Assembly (NCBI GenBank): GCA_002104895.1
Contig: MCFG01000161.1
Location: 105,001 to 139,768, forward strand
Reading direction: 5' to 3'
DNA from: Anaeromyces robustus
Lineage: Eukaryota; Neocallimastigomycota; Neocallimastigomycetes; Neocallimastigales; Neocallimastigaceae
Length of the DNA stretch: 34,768 nt
Under the pieces are notes generated by a model, which was not told the origin of the DNA, did no database searches, and was given only the letters and a program-made list of their open reading frames with translations. The translations under genes were made by a program, and so were the position numbers. Positions 1-12,847 of the stretch are shown piece by piece (within the stretch, counting starts at the first letter, position 1; each line of letters begins with the position of its first letter).

Positions 1-2260
1 TGACCATTAACATTTACATTTATACTAAGATTACTATTATGACGATTATTATTTGTAAAATTACTTTGTAAATCAATATCATCAATATTAATAATAGGTT
101 GATTTATATCTTCTTCAACTGAAATATGTACAGGTTGAGATCCATTATAATTAAACGGTGAAGAATTTTTATAATAAGGATCAAATTCATTAATTGGATT
201 ATTTCCAAAATGATTGGTATATGGAGAAGTTGGTTCTTCATTATAATTATCTAAATAAGAATTTGGAGTTAAAAGAGCTACTTCACTTTCATCAACACCT
301 TTATTTCTTTTACGTGCAGTATGATTTCTTTTTTGACCATTGAAATTAGAATTGCTTCCTACATTAGAAACATTACCATAAAATTCATTAATTTTATCTA
401 TTGGTATTTCAATATTACTAGATATTCTAGTTTTAGTGTTTTTAATTAACATATTGTACCATTTATTATATTTTTCATCATTAACAGGAATACTGAAACG
501 AATTGTTGTAGAAATTCCATTATAATTATTATTATTGGTATTATTGGTATTATTGTTGGTATTACTATTGGTATTATTATTATTATTATTATTATTGGTA
601 TTGGTATTATTATTGGTATTATTATTATCAGTAATATTAATATTACCTAAAAGTGATCTTTGACTATCATTAAAAACAGTACTATTAACATCAGAATTAA
701 TAATTGAATTATGTTTATTATAATCACTTGTACCACTAGCACTAAGCATACTATTTTGTTGTTCAATAATATTATTATAATTTGAATTTAGATATTGTTG
801 ATTAGGTAATTTATAATTATCTATATCATTAATATCATATTCTTCATTTGTTTTTTCAGTTAATTGAATCATTCTATTTTTTACAAGATCATCATTTAAT
901 ATCATTACAAAATTATTTAATGAAAATATGTATCTATAATCTTTTTGTGTATAATATATAATATAATCATCTTCATACTGCATATGAGGATGATAATTCA
1001 CAAAAGATATATGCTCTGTAGAAATATTATTATTAATAATATCAATTTTTTTCTTCCATAAAATAGGTTCAATTACCAATACATTGGAATCATCTATATA
1101 TGTTACACAACATGGGATATAAGAATTTGTTTCTGAAAATATATTTGTATAAGGTAATGATATATAAGTTTTCAAAAGATCACTTTTTCTTGGTATATTT
1201 GGATTATTATATTCACTAAAGCATGTTGATGATGAAGATGAAGAGTTTACTGACATCATATCATCAATTCCATCTAATTCTGAATCTGTATAATTACTTT
1301 CATCATCATTATCATCATCATTATATTGATTAATATATATTTCATTATCATTAATTTTCATAAGACTCTTAATTGCTTCAACATCTTTATTTGAAACAAA
1401 TAATCTTGCAAAAATATAAATATAAAAGGTATATATTAATATATAAACAAATGGCATATATAATCTATAACCAACGAATATATAGTATAAACATAAAAAT
1501 CCAAATAAATCTATAAATTTTTTACATATACATTGTTATATTATTATATTATATAATATAGAGTTTTTTGTTTGTTTTGTTTTTTTTGTTTTTTGTTTTT
1601 TTTTGTTTTTTGTTTTTTGTTTTTTGTTTTTTGTTTTTTAATATTAAAATATTATGATTTTAATATTATTATTAATATTATTAATATATATGTTTAATAT
1701 TATAATAAGTAATCAGTGATTTAATATTATTAATAATATATTAATTTAATATTATAATAAATAATAAGTAATTTTATAATATTAATATATAAATTTAAAT
1801 TTAATATAAATATATATATTTAAAAAATAAAAACTTACGTATAATGATTACTGTAATAAATTTTGCTGAATAATATTGAATAGTTGTTTTTTTAATAAAT
1901 ATATATAAATAATAAATAACAATAACAATAATACACCTTAAAAATATTTGGAAAAATAATACAGTAACAAGATATAAACTCTCAAAATCCATTCCACATG
2001 CATAATAACTTGTATTTAAACTCTTAAATGAAATAAAATTTATACTGATTGAATTTGGATTTATATAAGTAATCAAAGCTTTTGTTATGAATTCAAATAA
2101 TAACATACAATAAATAATAATTAATGAACTAGATTTATAATCATAAAAAGCTAACTGTGATTTTATTTTATTTAATAATGAATAAAACTATTTTATAACA
2201 TTATTTATATAATATAAATAATAATAATAAGATTATTAATTAATTAGTATATATATATAT

Positions 2261-2332
<72 letters not shown>

Positions 2333-2845
2333 TTATTTAATTATTTATTTAAATATATATTATTAATAATACTATAAAAGTATATATATATATATATATG
2401 TATATAAAAAGATATTTACCTTCATAACAAATGCTAATAGTAATAAATTTAAACTGAGATCAAATGTCCACATACGATATGAACATTTTGATCTTTTTGT
2501 ATTTTCTAGTGAAGTATAATATGGAGGATCAAACATAAAAAAATATCCTGCAATTGATAAAACCACACTTAAATAACTTAATATAAAATAAAATTTTGTA
2601 TGATATCTTAAAATATTCCCTACACCATATAATGTACATTTATATATTAAATAGAGAAGCATTATAATTAAAACTAAAACTTCCAATGTTATTATAATAC
2701 TAGGTAATCCATAAATTTGGGAATAAGTGTAATTCTTGGTTGAAAAAACGCCCCGCATATTTTGTAAAGTAAAATTAAGACGATCCACATATACATCATA
2801 TAAAACTGTATACCATAATATCAAAATAATATCAAAAAAAAAAAA

Positions 2846-2885
<40 letters not shown>

Positions 2886-5382
2886 TAAAAAAATTATATA
2901 TATAAAATATATAATATATAAAAAAATAATTATTAATAATAATTATTATTAATTAATATATATTATAAAAAAAAAAAAAAGAAAAACATTACTTCCAGCA
3001 TCTTCATGCATTCTCATAACTGTCTTAACAATAGATATTTTAGATTTTTCTTCTGTAACAAAATTTTTTAAGGAATTAATGAAACGTTCTGATATTGCTG
3101 TCCATTTAGGAGGTTTAACATCATCAATAACAATTTCATATTCAGTTGTTATATCAACAAGATCACTCGGAGTTATAAAATTTTTTTGATTTTTATAATA
3201 ACTATCAATACCCAAATCTTGATATATTGTTACTATGATATATATATTTGAAATATTAGTATTAATATTCTCTCTATTTATTATATTACTACTATTACTA
3301 CTACTTCTACTACTACTACTACTACTATTACTACTATTACTACTATTACTACTACTACTATTATTATTATTATTATTTATTATTATTATTTATTATTATT
3401 ATATTAAAATTAGAATATAATAAAAAAATATAAAATAAATAAAAAAATAATAAAATAAAATAAAAACTTACAATTTTTATTAATATTAAGTTCTGGTATT
3501 GGTGAAATATGAAAAAACTGTGTATAATATTCTCTTTGAAAATCTCTATCAGATGTAAGATATGAAATAACTTTTTTTGAAACATATGGATAAGTTGCAT
3601 TTGAATTTAATACTAAATAATATTTCACCTTGGATATCGATTTTCTACTACCATTACTTGTTGAAAAAAATGAAAAATCATATTGATCTAATTTATCTTT
3701 AATATAATACAATGTACTAAACCAACCATGAAATACAGCTACATTATGATTAAGCCATTCATTTAAAATTCTTTCATTATAAGTCTCTAACATCTTTTTA
3801 TTATCATGATTATTATTATTATTATTCATATTCAAAATGTCAACTTATTATTTCGATAATAATAATTATAAAGATATTAAAAAAAATTATTATTATAATT
3901 GTTATTATTATTTAATTATAATTAGCAGTATTATTATATTAAATAAAGAATTAAAAATTCTATTATATTTTATATTTGTAAAATATTCAAATTATAAAAT
4001 AATTATAAATACCTCTAGATTCATTCATATATTTATCACAAATTTTTGAAAAACTCCTTAATCCATATTCTAAATATTTTTTCTTTTGTCCCATAAGAGG
4101 TTTACTTTTTTCAACATCATCGTTTACTTCATTATAAGCCCATTCCAAAAAATGATATAATACATTATATCCTATATAATATATCAATTTATTGATATTT
4201 ATAAATATAAATGTTAATTATAATTATGATGATGATGAAAGATTATAACGTCAATATTAACAAATAAATATTTTAATGTGTACCTTCTAATGGACATCCA
4301 TATAAATATTTATAATTTCCTTCGTTATCATGTAAATATTTATCTAAATTATTATAATAACCTAATCTATGATAACCATTTTCTGCGGTTTTTCTTTCAT
4401 TAATTAATAATCCATAATCAATAGTAAAAGGCTTATATTCAAAATTATTTAATATAAATATGAATATATTATGAATAATAGTAATATTAATAATAACAAT
4501 AATAATAATAATAAAATTAAGAATAAAATAAAATACATTTAATAAATTAATATATATATATATATATATATTTTTTTTTTCATTATATAAAAATAATTAA
4601 TAATATAGTAATAATATAATAAAATAATATATTTATTGATTATTATTATTATTTTTATTATTATTATTTAATAATTGTATATACCAAACATATCAACTTC
4701 TTTTCCTCCTCATTTTTATTTTTTTTATCTTTATCATCCTTAACAGTTGTAGTACAAATTTCTTGGTCTTCTTCAAGAGTTATTGATGTTCTTAAAATAC
4801 CATATAAATCACCTAAAGAATTAGCATATCCTGAAAATTGAAGGACTGAATTAGCATCCAACATAAGTATACTACAGTTATGAAAATCGTCGTCACCTTC
4901 ATTTTCATTTGAAAGGGATCGTTTTTCTTTGAATAATATTTTTAATTTTTCATAATAATCCCCGGAATAAAATTGTACATCTGCTTTAAATTTATAATCA
5001 TCATTTTGTTCTCCTTCATTCAAATAATCTGTTACTTTTTTTTCAATAAATCTTTTTTCTTCTTCTTTGTTCCAATTAAATGGTGTATAAAGACATATTT
5101 TAATGGAATTTTGATTACCATTATTTAATGTTAACACTATAATATATTCATAATGTATAAAAAAAAAGAAAGAAAGAAAGAAAGAAAGGCATATAGAAAA
5201 TATCAATGATTATATATATATATATTAATAATAATAATAATAATATATAAAAATAATAATTATAATTAATTAATAATATATATATATATATATTAAATTG
5301 AAAAAATAAATATGATATATATAATCATTTCCTTACCTTTATTACATAAAAGAAATAAAATAATTATTAATTTTATTAACAT
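1..5382 (-). CDS. Class C GPCR with bacterial solute-binding-protein-like ectodomain (3' end outside window)
   Basis: Predicted plasma-membrane receptor. My model joins nine exons on the minus strand: 5382-5337, 5136-4685, 4431-4284, 4171-4013, 3843-3472, 3232-2993, 2805-2420, 2154-1839 and 1510-1. All introns are GT-AG and all junctions keep frame (phases 1,0,1,1,1,1,0,1), giving at least 1,209 codons with no stop before the edge. Residues 1-15 (MLIKLIIILFLLCNK) look like a signal peptide. Residues about 20-470 resemble an ABC-type family 1 solute-binding protein: CSILMLDANSVLQF (103-116), LPFTIDYGLL (166-175), YLVLNSNATYPYVSKKVISYL near 344-364, and the C-terminal pattern KPPKWTAISERF (432-443). 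Seven hydrophobic segments follow at about 507-528, 543-564, 586-601, 610-632, 660-688, 700-719 and 724-742. C580 before TM3 and C654 in loop 2 could form the disulfide typical of class C. The tail from 743 is hydrophilic and Asn-rich. The ligand is unknown; a sugar is inferred from the SBP family only. Confidence 0.85.
525..645 (-). repeat. Asn/Thr-rich coding microsatellite in the GPCR tail
   Basis: This stretch of the last GPCR exon reads as runs of AAT with interspersed ACC, giving alternating Asn blocks and single Thr residues at about residues 995-1035 of my model. The frame stays open through it. Tracts like this are common in A/T-rich eukaryotic genomes and are usually disordered; length variation among strains is likely. 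A shorter Asn run (residues about 274-280, near 3810-3828) interrupts the ectodomain. Confidence 0.8.
1561..1640. repeat. T-rich (TTTTTTG)n tract in GPCR intron 8
   Basis: Imperfect repeats of six or seven T followed by G lie inside the intron between the last two modelled GPCR exons (intron 1511-1838). There is no coding potential. Confidence 0.75.
2261..2331. repeat. (TTTA)n microsatellite in GPCR intron 7
   Basis: About 17 near-perfect copies of a TTTA tetranucleotide fill part of the intron 2155-2419 between GPCR exons 7 and 8. Confidence 0.9.
3283..3400. repeat. CTA/TTA trinucleotide repeat in GPCR intron 5
   Basis: Runs of CTA, TTA and ATT triplets occupy the middle of the intron 3233-3471. 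The plus strand therefore reads as a long Leu/Ile run, which is a repeat artefact and not a protein. Confidence 0.85.
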
Positions 5383-8069
5383 TTTTATATACCTTAATTA
5401 TATATTCATATATTGACATAAAATATAATTATAAATTTAATAATTTTCTTCGTTTTATATGTATCAATAATAAATATTTTTTATATTGTTATTTCTTTTT
5501 TTTTTTGTTTTTTTTTTTTTTGTTTTTTTTAAAAAAAAATTATTTTTGTTTTATTATCTTTCTTATTGTTTTTCTGTTTTAACTTTTTATTTTATATATA
5601 TATAATAAATTAAAATACAATTAATAAATTATATTTCTCGAAGGATAACAATATATATATAAATTTAAATCTATAGAATAATTTGATATTAATATCTATA
5701 TGAATTTATTAAAATAAGAATAAAATAACCGTTACTTAAAACATTGTTTAATTAATAATAATGTAAAACAATGTTTTAAAATATTTTATACAAAATTAAA
5801 AATTAAAGAAATTTATAATTATAATATACTTCTAGATTTATTTATATATATATATATATTATATATAATTGGTATTATTCTATAAATATAATTTTATTGT
5901 ATAATTAAAATACATTCATATATAATATATTATATTCTCGATATAAAAAGAAAAATAATTAATAAGAAAGCCAAAAAAAATTGATATAATTTATATATTT
6001 TTAATTTTGATAATTGAATGTTTCTATGATTGAACGTTAATTGAATGATTATCAAGGTTATTTATATATAATAAATTAATTTAAAATTATTGACAATAAA
6101 AAATATCTTTTTGATTTATATAAATAATAGTTATAGTTGATAAATACGATAGTATTATTGAAGTGAAATGTTAATAATAATATAATATAATATAACAAAT
6201 ATAATATAATATTAAAAATAAATATTATATTGAAAATAGTAATTATCAAAATAATTATATCATATTATAATAATTTATATATCTTCTTCTTCTTCTTTAT
6301 ATATATATATATTTCTTATACAGTATATAAAGACTAAGATATAATTACTACGATAAAATGTAATATATCTATATAATAGATATTGATATATATTGAAAAA
6401 AAATGATTACATTATTATAAAGATTTAATTGAGAAATATTTAAAACTTTAATATTATTTTAAGAATAAAGCTTTTTTATTAAATAATAATTATAAAAAAA
6501 AATATTTTTATATTTTATAATATTAAAAAATTAAAATAATTTTTATAAACTATATTTTTATATATTTTATTCATTTATTTATTTATTTATTAATTAATTT
6601 ATTTATTTTTTAATTAATTAATTGATTTATATATATATTTATTTATTTATTTATTAAATTTATTTTTTTTTTTTGTACCACTTGATATTTAATATAAATT
6701 TTATAATATATTTTTATATATTACATTATATTGTATTTTATTATTTAATTTTAGTATTTTATAATATTTTACTTGGTTTTATTTATTATTATTAAACTTT
6801 AATTATAATAATTAGTATCAAATTAATAATGTCACTCGTCACAAAATTAATTATGATTATTTTAATTTAAATACTCAATAATAAAACAAATGGTATTATG
6901 GGTATTATTGCAATATTAATAGGAATGAAAAACAAAAAAAAAAAAAAACTACTATCGTTATAAATAATTAATAAAATAAAAAAATGAGTTGCTTAATCAT
7001 AAATATTATAATACTAATAACAATTATAATAATTGATTTAAATAATATAATAGAACTAAATAATACTAATAATAATAAAATATAAAATTTTTTTAATTTA
7101 AAAATATTTCATGAACAAAAAGAATTTAAAAATTATTTTTTTTTTTTTAAACATTTCAATTATAAATTATTTCAATTATAAATTTTAAATTTTAATTTAA
7201 AATTTAATAAATTATGAAAAAAAAAATGTAGTATAAGCATTAAACAAATTAAATAAACAATAATAATTCTATTAAATAAATAAATAAATAAATAAATAAT
7301 AAATAAATAAATAAATAAATAAATAATAAAAAAACCCAAAAATAAAAAATTTTTAAATATAAAAAAATTCCATAACTAAAATATATATAAATATAATATA
7401 TCAAATAATATTAAATAATAACATAATTAAAAGATATATATATGTAATATTAAATAATATAATAATTAAAAGATATATATCTAATATTAAATAATATACA
7501 TATATATATATATATTTTTTTTTGTTTTAGTTTTGTTTTGTTTTGCATATGTGAAAATTGCTCGTTAATTATATGGATAACTTTTTTTTTATTTTATTTT
7601 ATTTTATTGTTATTTTATTTATTTATTATTTATTGCATTTATTTTTTATTTTCTTATTTATATTTTCATTTTAATTGCATTACTAATTTATAAATAAATT
7701 AACAAAAATAATTGAAATATAAAATATGACTATTGTCAATCATGTGTAAAAAAAAAATATATTGTAAAATAAATAGGAAAAATGCCTTTTTTCCTTTCAT
7801 TTACATTTTTTTTTTTAATTTAATTTAAAAAGAATAATTATATAATAATAAAAATTTATAAAAAAAAAACTATTATATAAATAAAAAATTTAAAAAAATA
7901 AAAAATTTAAATAATGATACAAAGCATAAAAAGAAAAAAAGAAAAAAAACATATATATCATTATTAATATCTCTTTAAGAAAATAAAAAAAATTATTCTT
8001 TTCAATCCTTATATGTTTAATTGATTAATAATACATTTTTTTTTTTTAAGTCTTGTTTATATTTAAAAA
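5383..8069. other. Intergenic region between GPCR start and PRP19 3' end
   Basis: About 2.7 kb of almost pure A/T between two minus-strand genes. It should hold the GPCR promoter at its left end and the PRP19 3' untranslated region at its right end, but I see no distinctive element. T/A homopolymers occur near 5499-5540. I found no ORF worth reporting on either strand. Confidence 0.7.
7273..7328. repeat. (AAAT)n microsatellite
   Basis: AAAT tetranucleotide run with one TAAT interruption, in the intergenic space between the GPCR and PRP19. Confidence 0.85.
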
Positions 8070-10007
8070 TTAAATACCATAGAATCTTAATGATCTATCC
8101 ATACCAACACTAGCTAATGATTTAGAATTTGTTCCCCAACACATAGATGTAATATTATCACTATGACCAGAAAGATGACATAATTCAGTCCATTGTTTAA
8201 TAAGATATACTCTGTTTGTTTTTGTTTTTGTTTTGGTTTTGGTTTTGTTTTATATAATATTTAATAATAAATAATAATAAAAAAAAGTTGTATAATAAAA
8301 TATTATATATATATTATATTATTAATAAATTTTATTTTTTATTTTTTAAAATTGTTATTATATTATATTATATATATATATATATATATTTTTTTTTGAT
8401 CTATTTACCTAATATCACCACCACAAGCACAAGCTAAATATTGAGCACTTGGATCAAATGAAACAGCTTGTAAACCTTCTGTAGATGGATCTTCAAATTC
8501 AATATTGTATACATTCTTTAATTTTCTTAAATCCCATATTCTTATAATAGATTCATTATCAGCACATGAAGCTAAGTGATAACCATTTTCAGCAAATGAA
8601 ATTGAAGTTATTTTACCAACATGTTCATTACGTGCAGAAAATGATGCAACATTATTAGCTGATTTAACATCCCATATTCTAATTTGATCATCATTAGTAC
8701 CAGTAGCATAAATTAAACCATCTGGATGGAATTGAGCACATGAAAAACCTTTATTGTTGTTATTGTTGTTATATTGTTGTTGTTGTGTTATTATTATTAT
8801 TATTATTTAAAATTATATATAATATAATAAAGATATAATGAAATAAAGATATATATATATATAAATTATATATAATATAAAAAAAATATTATGAAAGAAA
8901 GATATATAAAATATATATATATATATAATATTAATAAAGATATAATGAAATAAAGATATATAAAAAAAATTATAATTAAAAATAATAATAATAATAATAA
9001 TAATATATATATAATAATAATCAATTAATTAAACAATATATATATATATATATTTTTAATAATTTAATATATTTACCACTTTCAATATCATCTTTTGCAA
9101 CTTTAACGATAAGTTGACTTGTAGCAAGATCAACAAGAGACCATGTTGAATCAATAGATGCAGAAGCAAAATAATCTCCAGTAGCATGAATAGATAATCC
9201 AGTAATTTCAGCTGAATGACCCTTGAAAGTATATTGATTTGAAATAGTATTATCATCACTAGAAGCATCACAATTCCAAAGTTTAACAGTTTTATCAGCA
9301 CTAGCAGTAAAGAAGGCTCCTGGCATTTTATCTTGTTTAGTGTACCATTGAACTTGATTAATTTTTTTAGAATGAGCTTTTTCATTTTGAATAATATTAC
9401 CATCATTTTCATAATCAATAATATTAATATGACCATCTTTTCCACCAGTTAAAGCCCATGTAACCTTTTTACCACTAATAGTATTATCTAAAATATCAAC
9501 AGAAAGAATTCCTGATGGATTTGTAGAATGAAGTGATGGTATTTCAATTTTATTACTAAATGATTTAACATCATCATGAGTAGCAATTTCTGGTCCTGGC
9601 TTTCTCTTACGACGAACTTTTGAAAGACTTTAATAACAATAATGATTATAATAATAATAAAGATAAATAATAATAATAATAATACAATTATAATAATTAA
9701 TAATATAATAAGATTAACAAAATTTTATATATATTAAATAATGTAATAATAGTAATAATAGTAATAATAGTAATAATAGTTGTATTTATATATTTATGAT
9801 TAATTATTAATTATTAATTATTAATTATAATAAATATTATTAATTCATTATTATTATTTTTTTATAATTATATTTAATTTATTTAATCTCTATAATTCAC
9901 AATTTAATATTATTATTTTAAATTTATCTTTATTTTCAAATACATATATCCAATATTATATATTTTTACAATTTATTTTTAATTAAAGTATATCAATAAT
10001 ATATAAA

Positions 10008-10053
<46 letters not shown>

Positions 10054-11139
10054 ACGCATTTGAAGTATTACTCATATTTTCAATTATTTCTGGTGTCATA
10101 CCTATACCATTAGATGCATCAGTCATTTCTGTATCTTCAACTGGTGCTTGTGTTTTTAAAGTTTGTTGTAAATTAAGTAAAGCTTCTCTAGCTTCATTAC
10201 GTTCTTTAGTTAATCTAGCAATAACTCTGCATGCTGCATCATGTTGATAAAGAGCATGTGATAATTCTTGTCTAACTTTTTGATATTGTTGTTTTAATTG
10301 ATAAGTTTCTAACATAACTGAATCCCATTCATTTTGGAAAAGTGTAAGTAATGATGGAATTGAAGTTGCTGTTGGTGGACGTGGTTTTCCTGCAAGTGTA
10401 GCTGATTATATATGTATATATATTATTGTTTTCATTATTGTTATTTTAAATAAATGCATTTTTTTTAATTGATAATGAAATAAAATAAAATAAAATAAAA
10501 TAAAATAATTAAAAATGATTAATAAGGATGATGATGATGATATATAATATATTTAAATAAAATACACAAATTATTTTTTAAAATAAAAAAATTATAAGTT
10601 AAATAAAAATAATATTTAAAAATTATATATAATTATATATAATTTATTAAAAAAAAATAAAAATAAAAAAATAAATTACTAACAAGTTCCTGTTTTTAAT
10701 TCAATTAAATCATCTTCTGACATTTCTTCACCAGTAATAGGACATTTATGATTTTCTTCTAAATATTTTAGTATTATTCTTTTTTCATATAAATGACCAG
10801 TTTTTTTTGAAATTACTGGATCTTGAACTGGTTCCTTTGTTACTATGTATATTTAATTTTTGAAGTTGATAAAATGTATTATAACAAATTGAAAAAATGT
10901 TAATTATAAAAAAAATTGAATTAAAATAAAAAAAAATAGTATAAATTTTATAAAACAAATATTAATAATTTATTGAATTAAAATTTGAAAATAAAAATTA
11001 TATACAAATATAAATTGAATAAAAAAAATAAAGCATAATAAATTTCATTTAAAAATTTAAAATGAATTTTTTTTCTTTTTTTTTAAAAAAAAAATAAGAA
11101 AAAAAAAAAAGAAATTTGATCCTTACTTGAACAGAACAT
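8070..11139 (-). CDS. PRP19: Pre-mRNA-processing factor 19 (U-box/WD40 E3 ubiquitin ligase)
   Basis: Nuclear core of the Prp19/NTC complex, which in other eukaryotes builds ubiquitin chains that stabilise the spliceosome and acts in DNA repair. Exons on the minus strand: 11139-11127, 10842-10684, 10401-10056, 9627-9077, 8748-8409, 8211-8070. The total is 1,551 nt, 516 residues plus TAA, close to the usual 500 or so, and all junctions keep frame (phases 1,1,2,1,2). The start MFCSI is the typical fungal N-terminus. A cysteine-poor U-box spans 1-57 ([15 protein letters not shown] at 12-26, KCPITGEE at 37-44). Residues 63-136 match the conserved Prp19 region: [22 protein letters not shown], then the near-invariant helical [18 protein letters not shown] (107-124). 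A basic RRKRK (178-182) may be a nuclear signal. WD40 repeats fill about 205-516, with repeat ends such as VKLWNC, IRIWDV and IRIWDL. The C-terminus [13 protein letters not shown] is family-typical. The donor after the U-box exon is GTTAGT. Confidence 0.95.
10019..10048. repeat. Poly(A/T) tract of about 30 next to a PRP19 donor site
   Basis: A run of about 30 A on the plus strand is poly-T in the PRP19 transcript, starting within about 10 nt of the GTATGT donor at 10055-10050 in intron 3 (9628-10055). Length is likely to vary and to be error-prone in assembly. Confidence 0.85.
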
Positions 11140-11781
11140 AATGTATTATATTAATTAAATAAATGTAATAATAATTTAATATAAATAAATATTAACTACA
11201 ATGAAATAATATTAATTTATCAATTCAATATTTAATTGTATATGAAAAATTATTAATTATAGCTATTTGTATAAAAAATGTAAAATAGAAAAGAAAAAAA
11301 AAAAAAAAATTCATTAGTATTTAAAAATAATATAATATATAATTAAAAAAAAAAGTATATACCAAAATTATTTTATATAAAATAAATTTAATTTTAAATA
11401 TATATTCATAATCTTTTTTAATTTATATATAAATATATACATATAAATTTAAAAATATATCTTTTAAAAAATATATCCTTATAAAAATAAAGAAAGAGAA
11501 AATAAAAGAAAATTGAATTTTATATATTAACCTAAATCTTTTAGTCAATTGTGAATTAAACAAAAAAAAATTATTATTAAAAAAAATATTTTAAAAAAAA
11601 TAATAATTGATTTAAATATATTAAAAAATGAATAATATAATATTTTTGATTTTTAATATTTTAATATATAAAAAAAATTTTTTTTTTGAAATCTAACGAA
11701 TCAAAAGTTTTAATAGAGTAAATAATTATATAGGTATGTATCATTTTATTTTTTAATTAATAATTATTATTATAATTTATT

Positions 11782-11872
<91 letters not shown>

Positions 11873-12187
11873 TTCATTCATTCATTCATTTATTTATTCA
11901 TTTATTTATTCATTTATTTAGTTAATTAGTAAGGTTTATTAATTATATCAGATTTATAGGAAACAGTTGTTGTAGTACACATAGATAATATATATTATTT
12001 GACCATACATCAAACAGAGTTAGTTTATTATTTTTTTTCTTTATTTCTTTATTTAATACAAAAATGATAGGCAGTTATATTATATTATCAATACAATGGT
12101 ATAAATCTGATAATTCTGGTAGATTCTAGTTGATGTGATTCTATAATAAGCACCTATGTTAGGATTTAGGTTTGAATAGATGAAATA
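11140..12187. other. Region upstream of PRP19 containing a (TTTA)n array
   Basis: A/T-rich sequence that should include the PRP19 promoter (just right of 11139). No clear core element stands out from the background. From about 11940 the base composition becomes more mixed, which may mark decayed coding or transposon sequence continuous with the relic at 12188-12423. Confidence 0.55.
11778..11920. repeat. (TTTA)n array with TTCA variants
   Basis: About 24 near-perfect TTTA copies to roughly 11874, followed by mixed TTTA and TTCA units to about 11920. Confidence 0.9.
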
Positions 12188-12423
12188 TTATAAATAGCAT
12201 TTACTATTTTCTAAATGTTTTTCAGTTACAAGAATAGTTTTATTATTTTCTACAACAAATTATTTAATAATTCTGTTAAACGATCGTTATCAATAATAGA
12301 TATATAATTAAATTTATACAATAAAAATTCAATCCTATTGCTCTTACAAACAAAAAGATCGTTTAAATAATATATACTCGATGATAAAGAAATAATATAT
12401 TCATATCTATAATTTGGATACAT
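12188..12423 (-). pseudogene. Possible decayed small ORF, unknown family
   Basis: On the minus strand an ATG at 12423 opens 57 codons ending with TAG at 12250 (start MYPNYRYEYIISLSS; later SIIDNDRLTELLNN). Just before that stop, moving to another frame gives more protein-like sequence (FVVENNKTILVTEKHLENSK) to a stop at 12188, so one indel may have broken a longer gene. Composition is less A/T-biased than the surroundings, and (TTTA)n arrays lie on both sides. I recognise no family. It could equally be chance or part of a spliced gene. Confidence 0.25.
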
Positions 12424-12553
12424 ATATAATTAGAGGTATTAAACATTATGATAATGAAAGGAAAAAAAAAATTATAATTGTATGAATAATTAGATACAGC
12501 ATAAGTATATATACATTGTCTATGGAAAAAAGCTAAAATATTTTTAATTAGTT

Positions 12554-12772
<219 letters not shown>

Positions 12773-12809
12773 ATTATTCAAAATTTTTATTATAAAAAAC
12801 TGATATTGT

Positions 12810-12847
12810 ATTATATTAATAAGTATATATATACTTATTAATATAAT
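12810..12847. repeat. Perfect 38-bp palindrome downstream of the DUF1648 gene
   Basis: The 38 bases read identically on both strands with no mismatch; the centre is AAGTATATATATACTT. It starts 123 bp beyond the stop codon of the minus-strand DUF1648 gene, so it would sit in that gene's 3' region and could form a hairpin in RNA or a cruciform in DNA. Function is unknown. Confidence 0.85.

Noticed and set aside
3235-3420. Plus-strand Leu/Ile-rich ORF
   Set aside because: It is a translation of the CTA/TTA repeat inside a GPCR intron.
3837-4049. Plus-strand 70-codon ORF
   Set aside because: It overlaps the GPCR intron and exon on the opposite strand and is Tyr/Asn/Ile low-complexity from A/T repeats.
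9056-9445. Minus-strand 129-codon ORF over the PRP19 WD40 exon
   Set aside because: It is a shifted frame of PRP19 exon 4; the other frame gives clear WD40 sequence and joins in phase.
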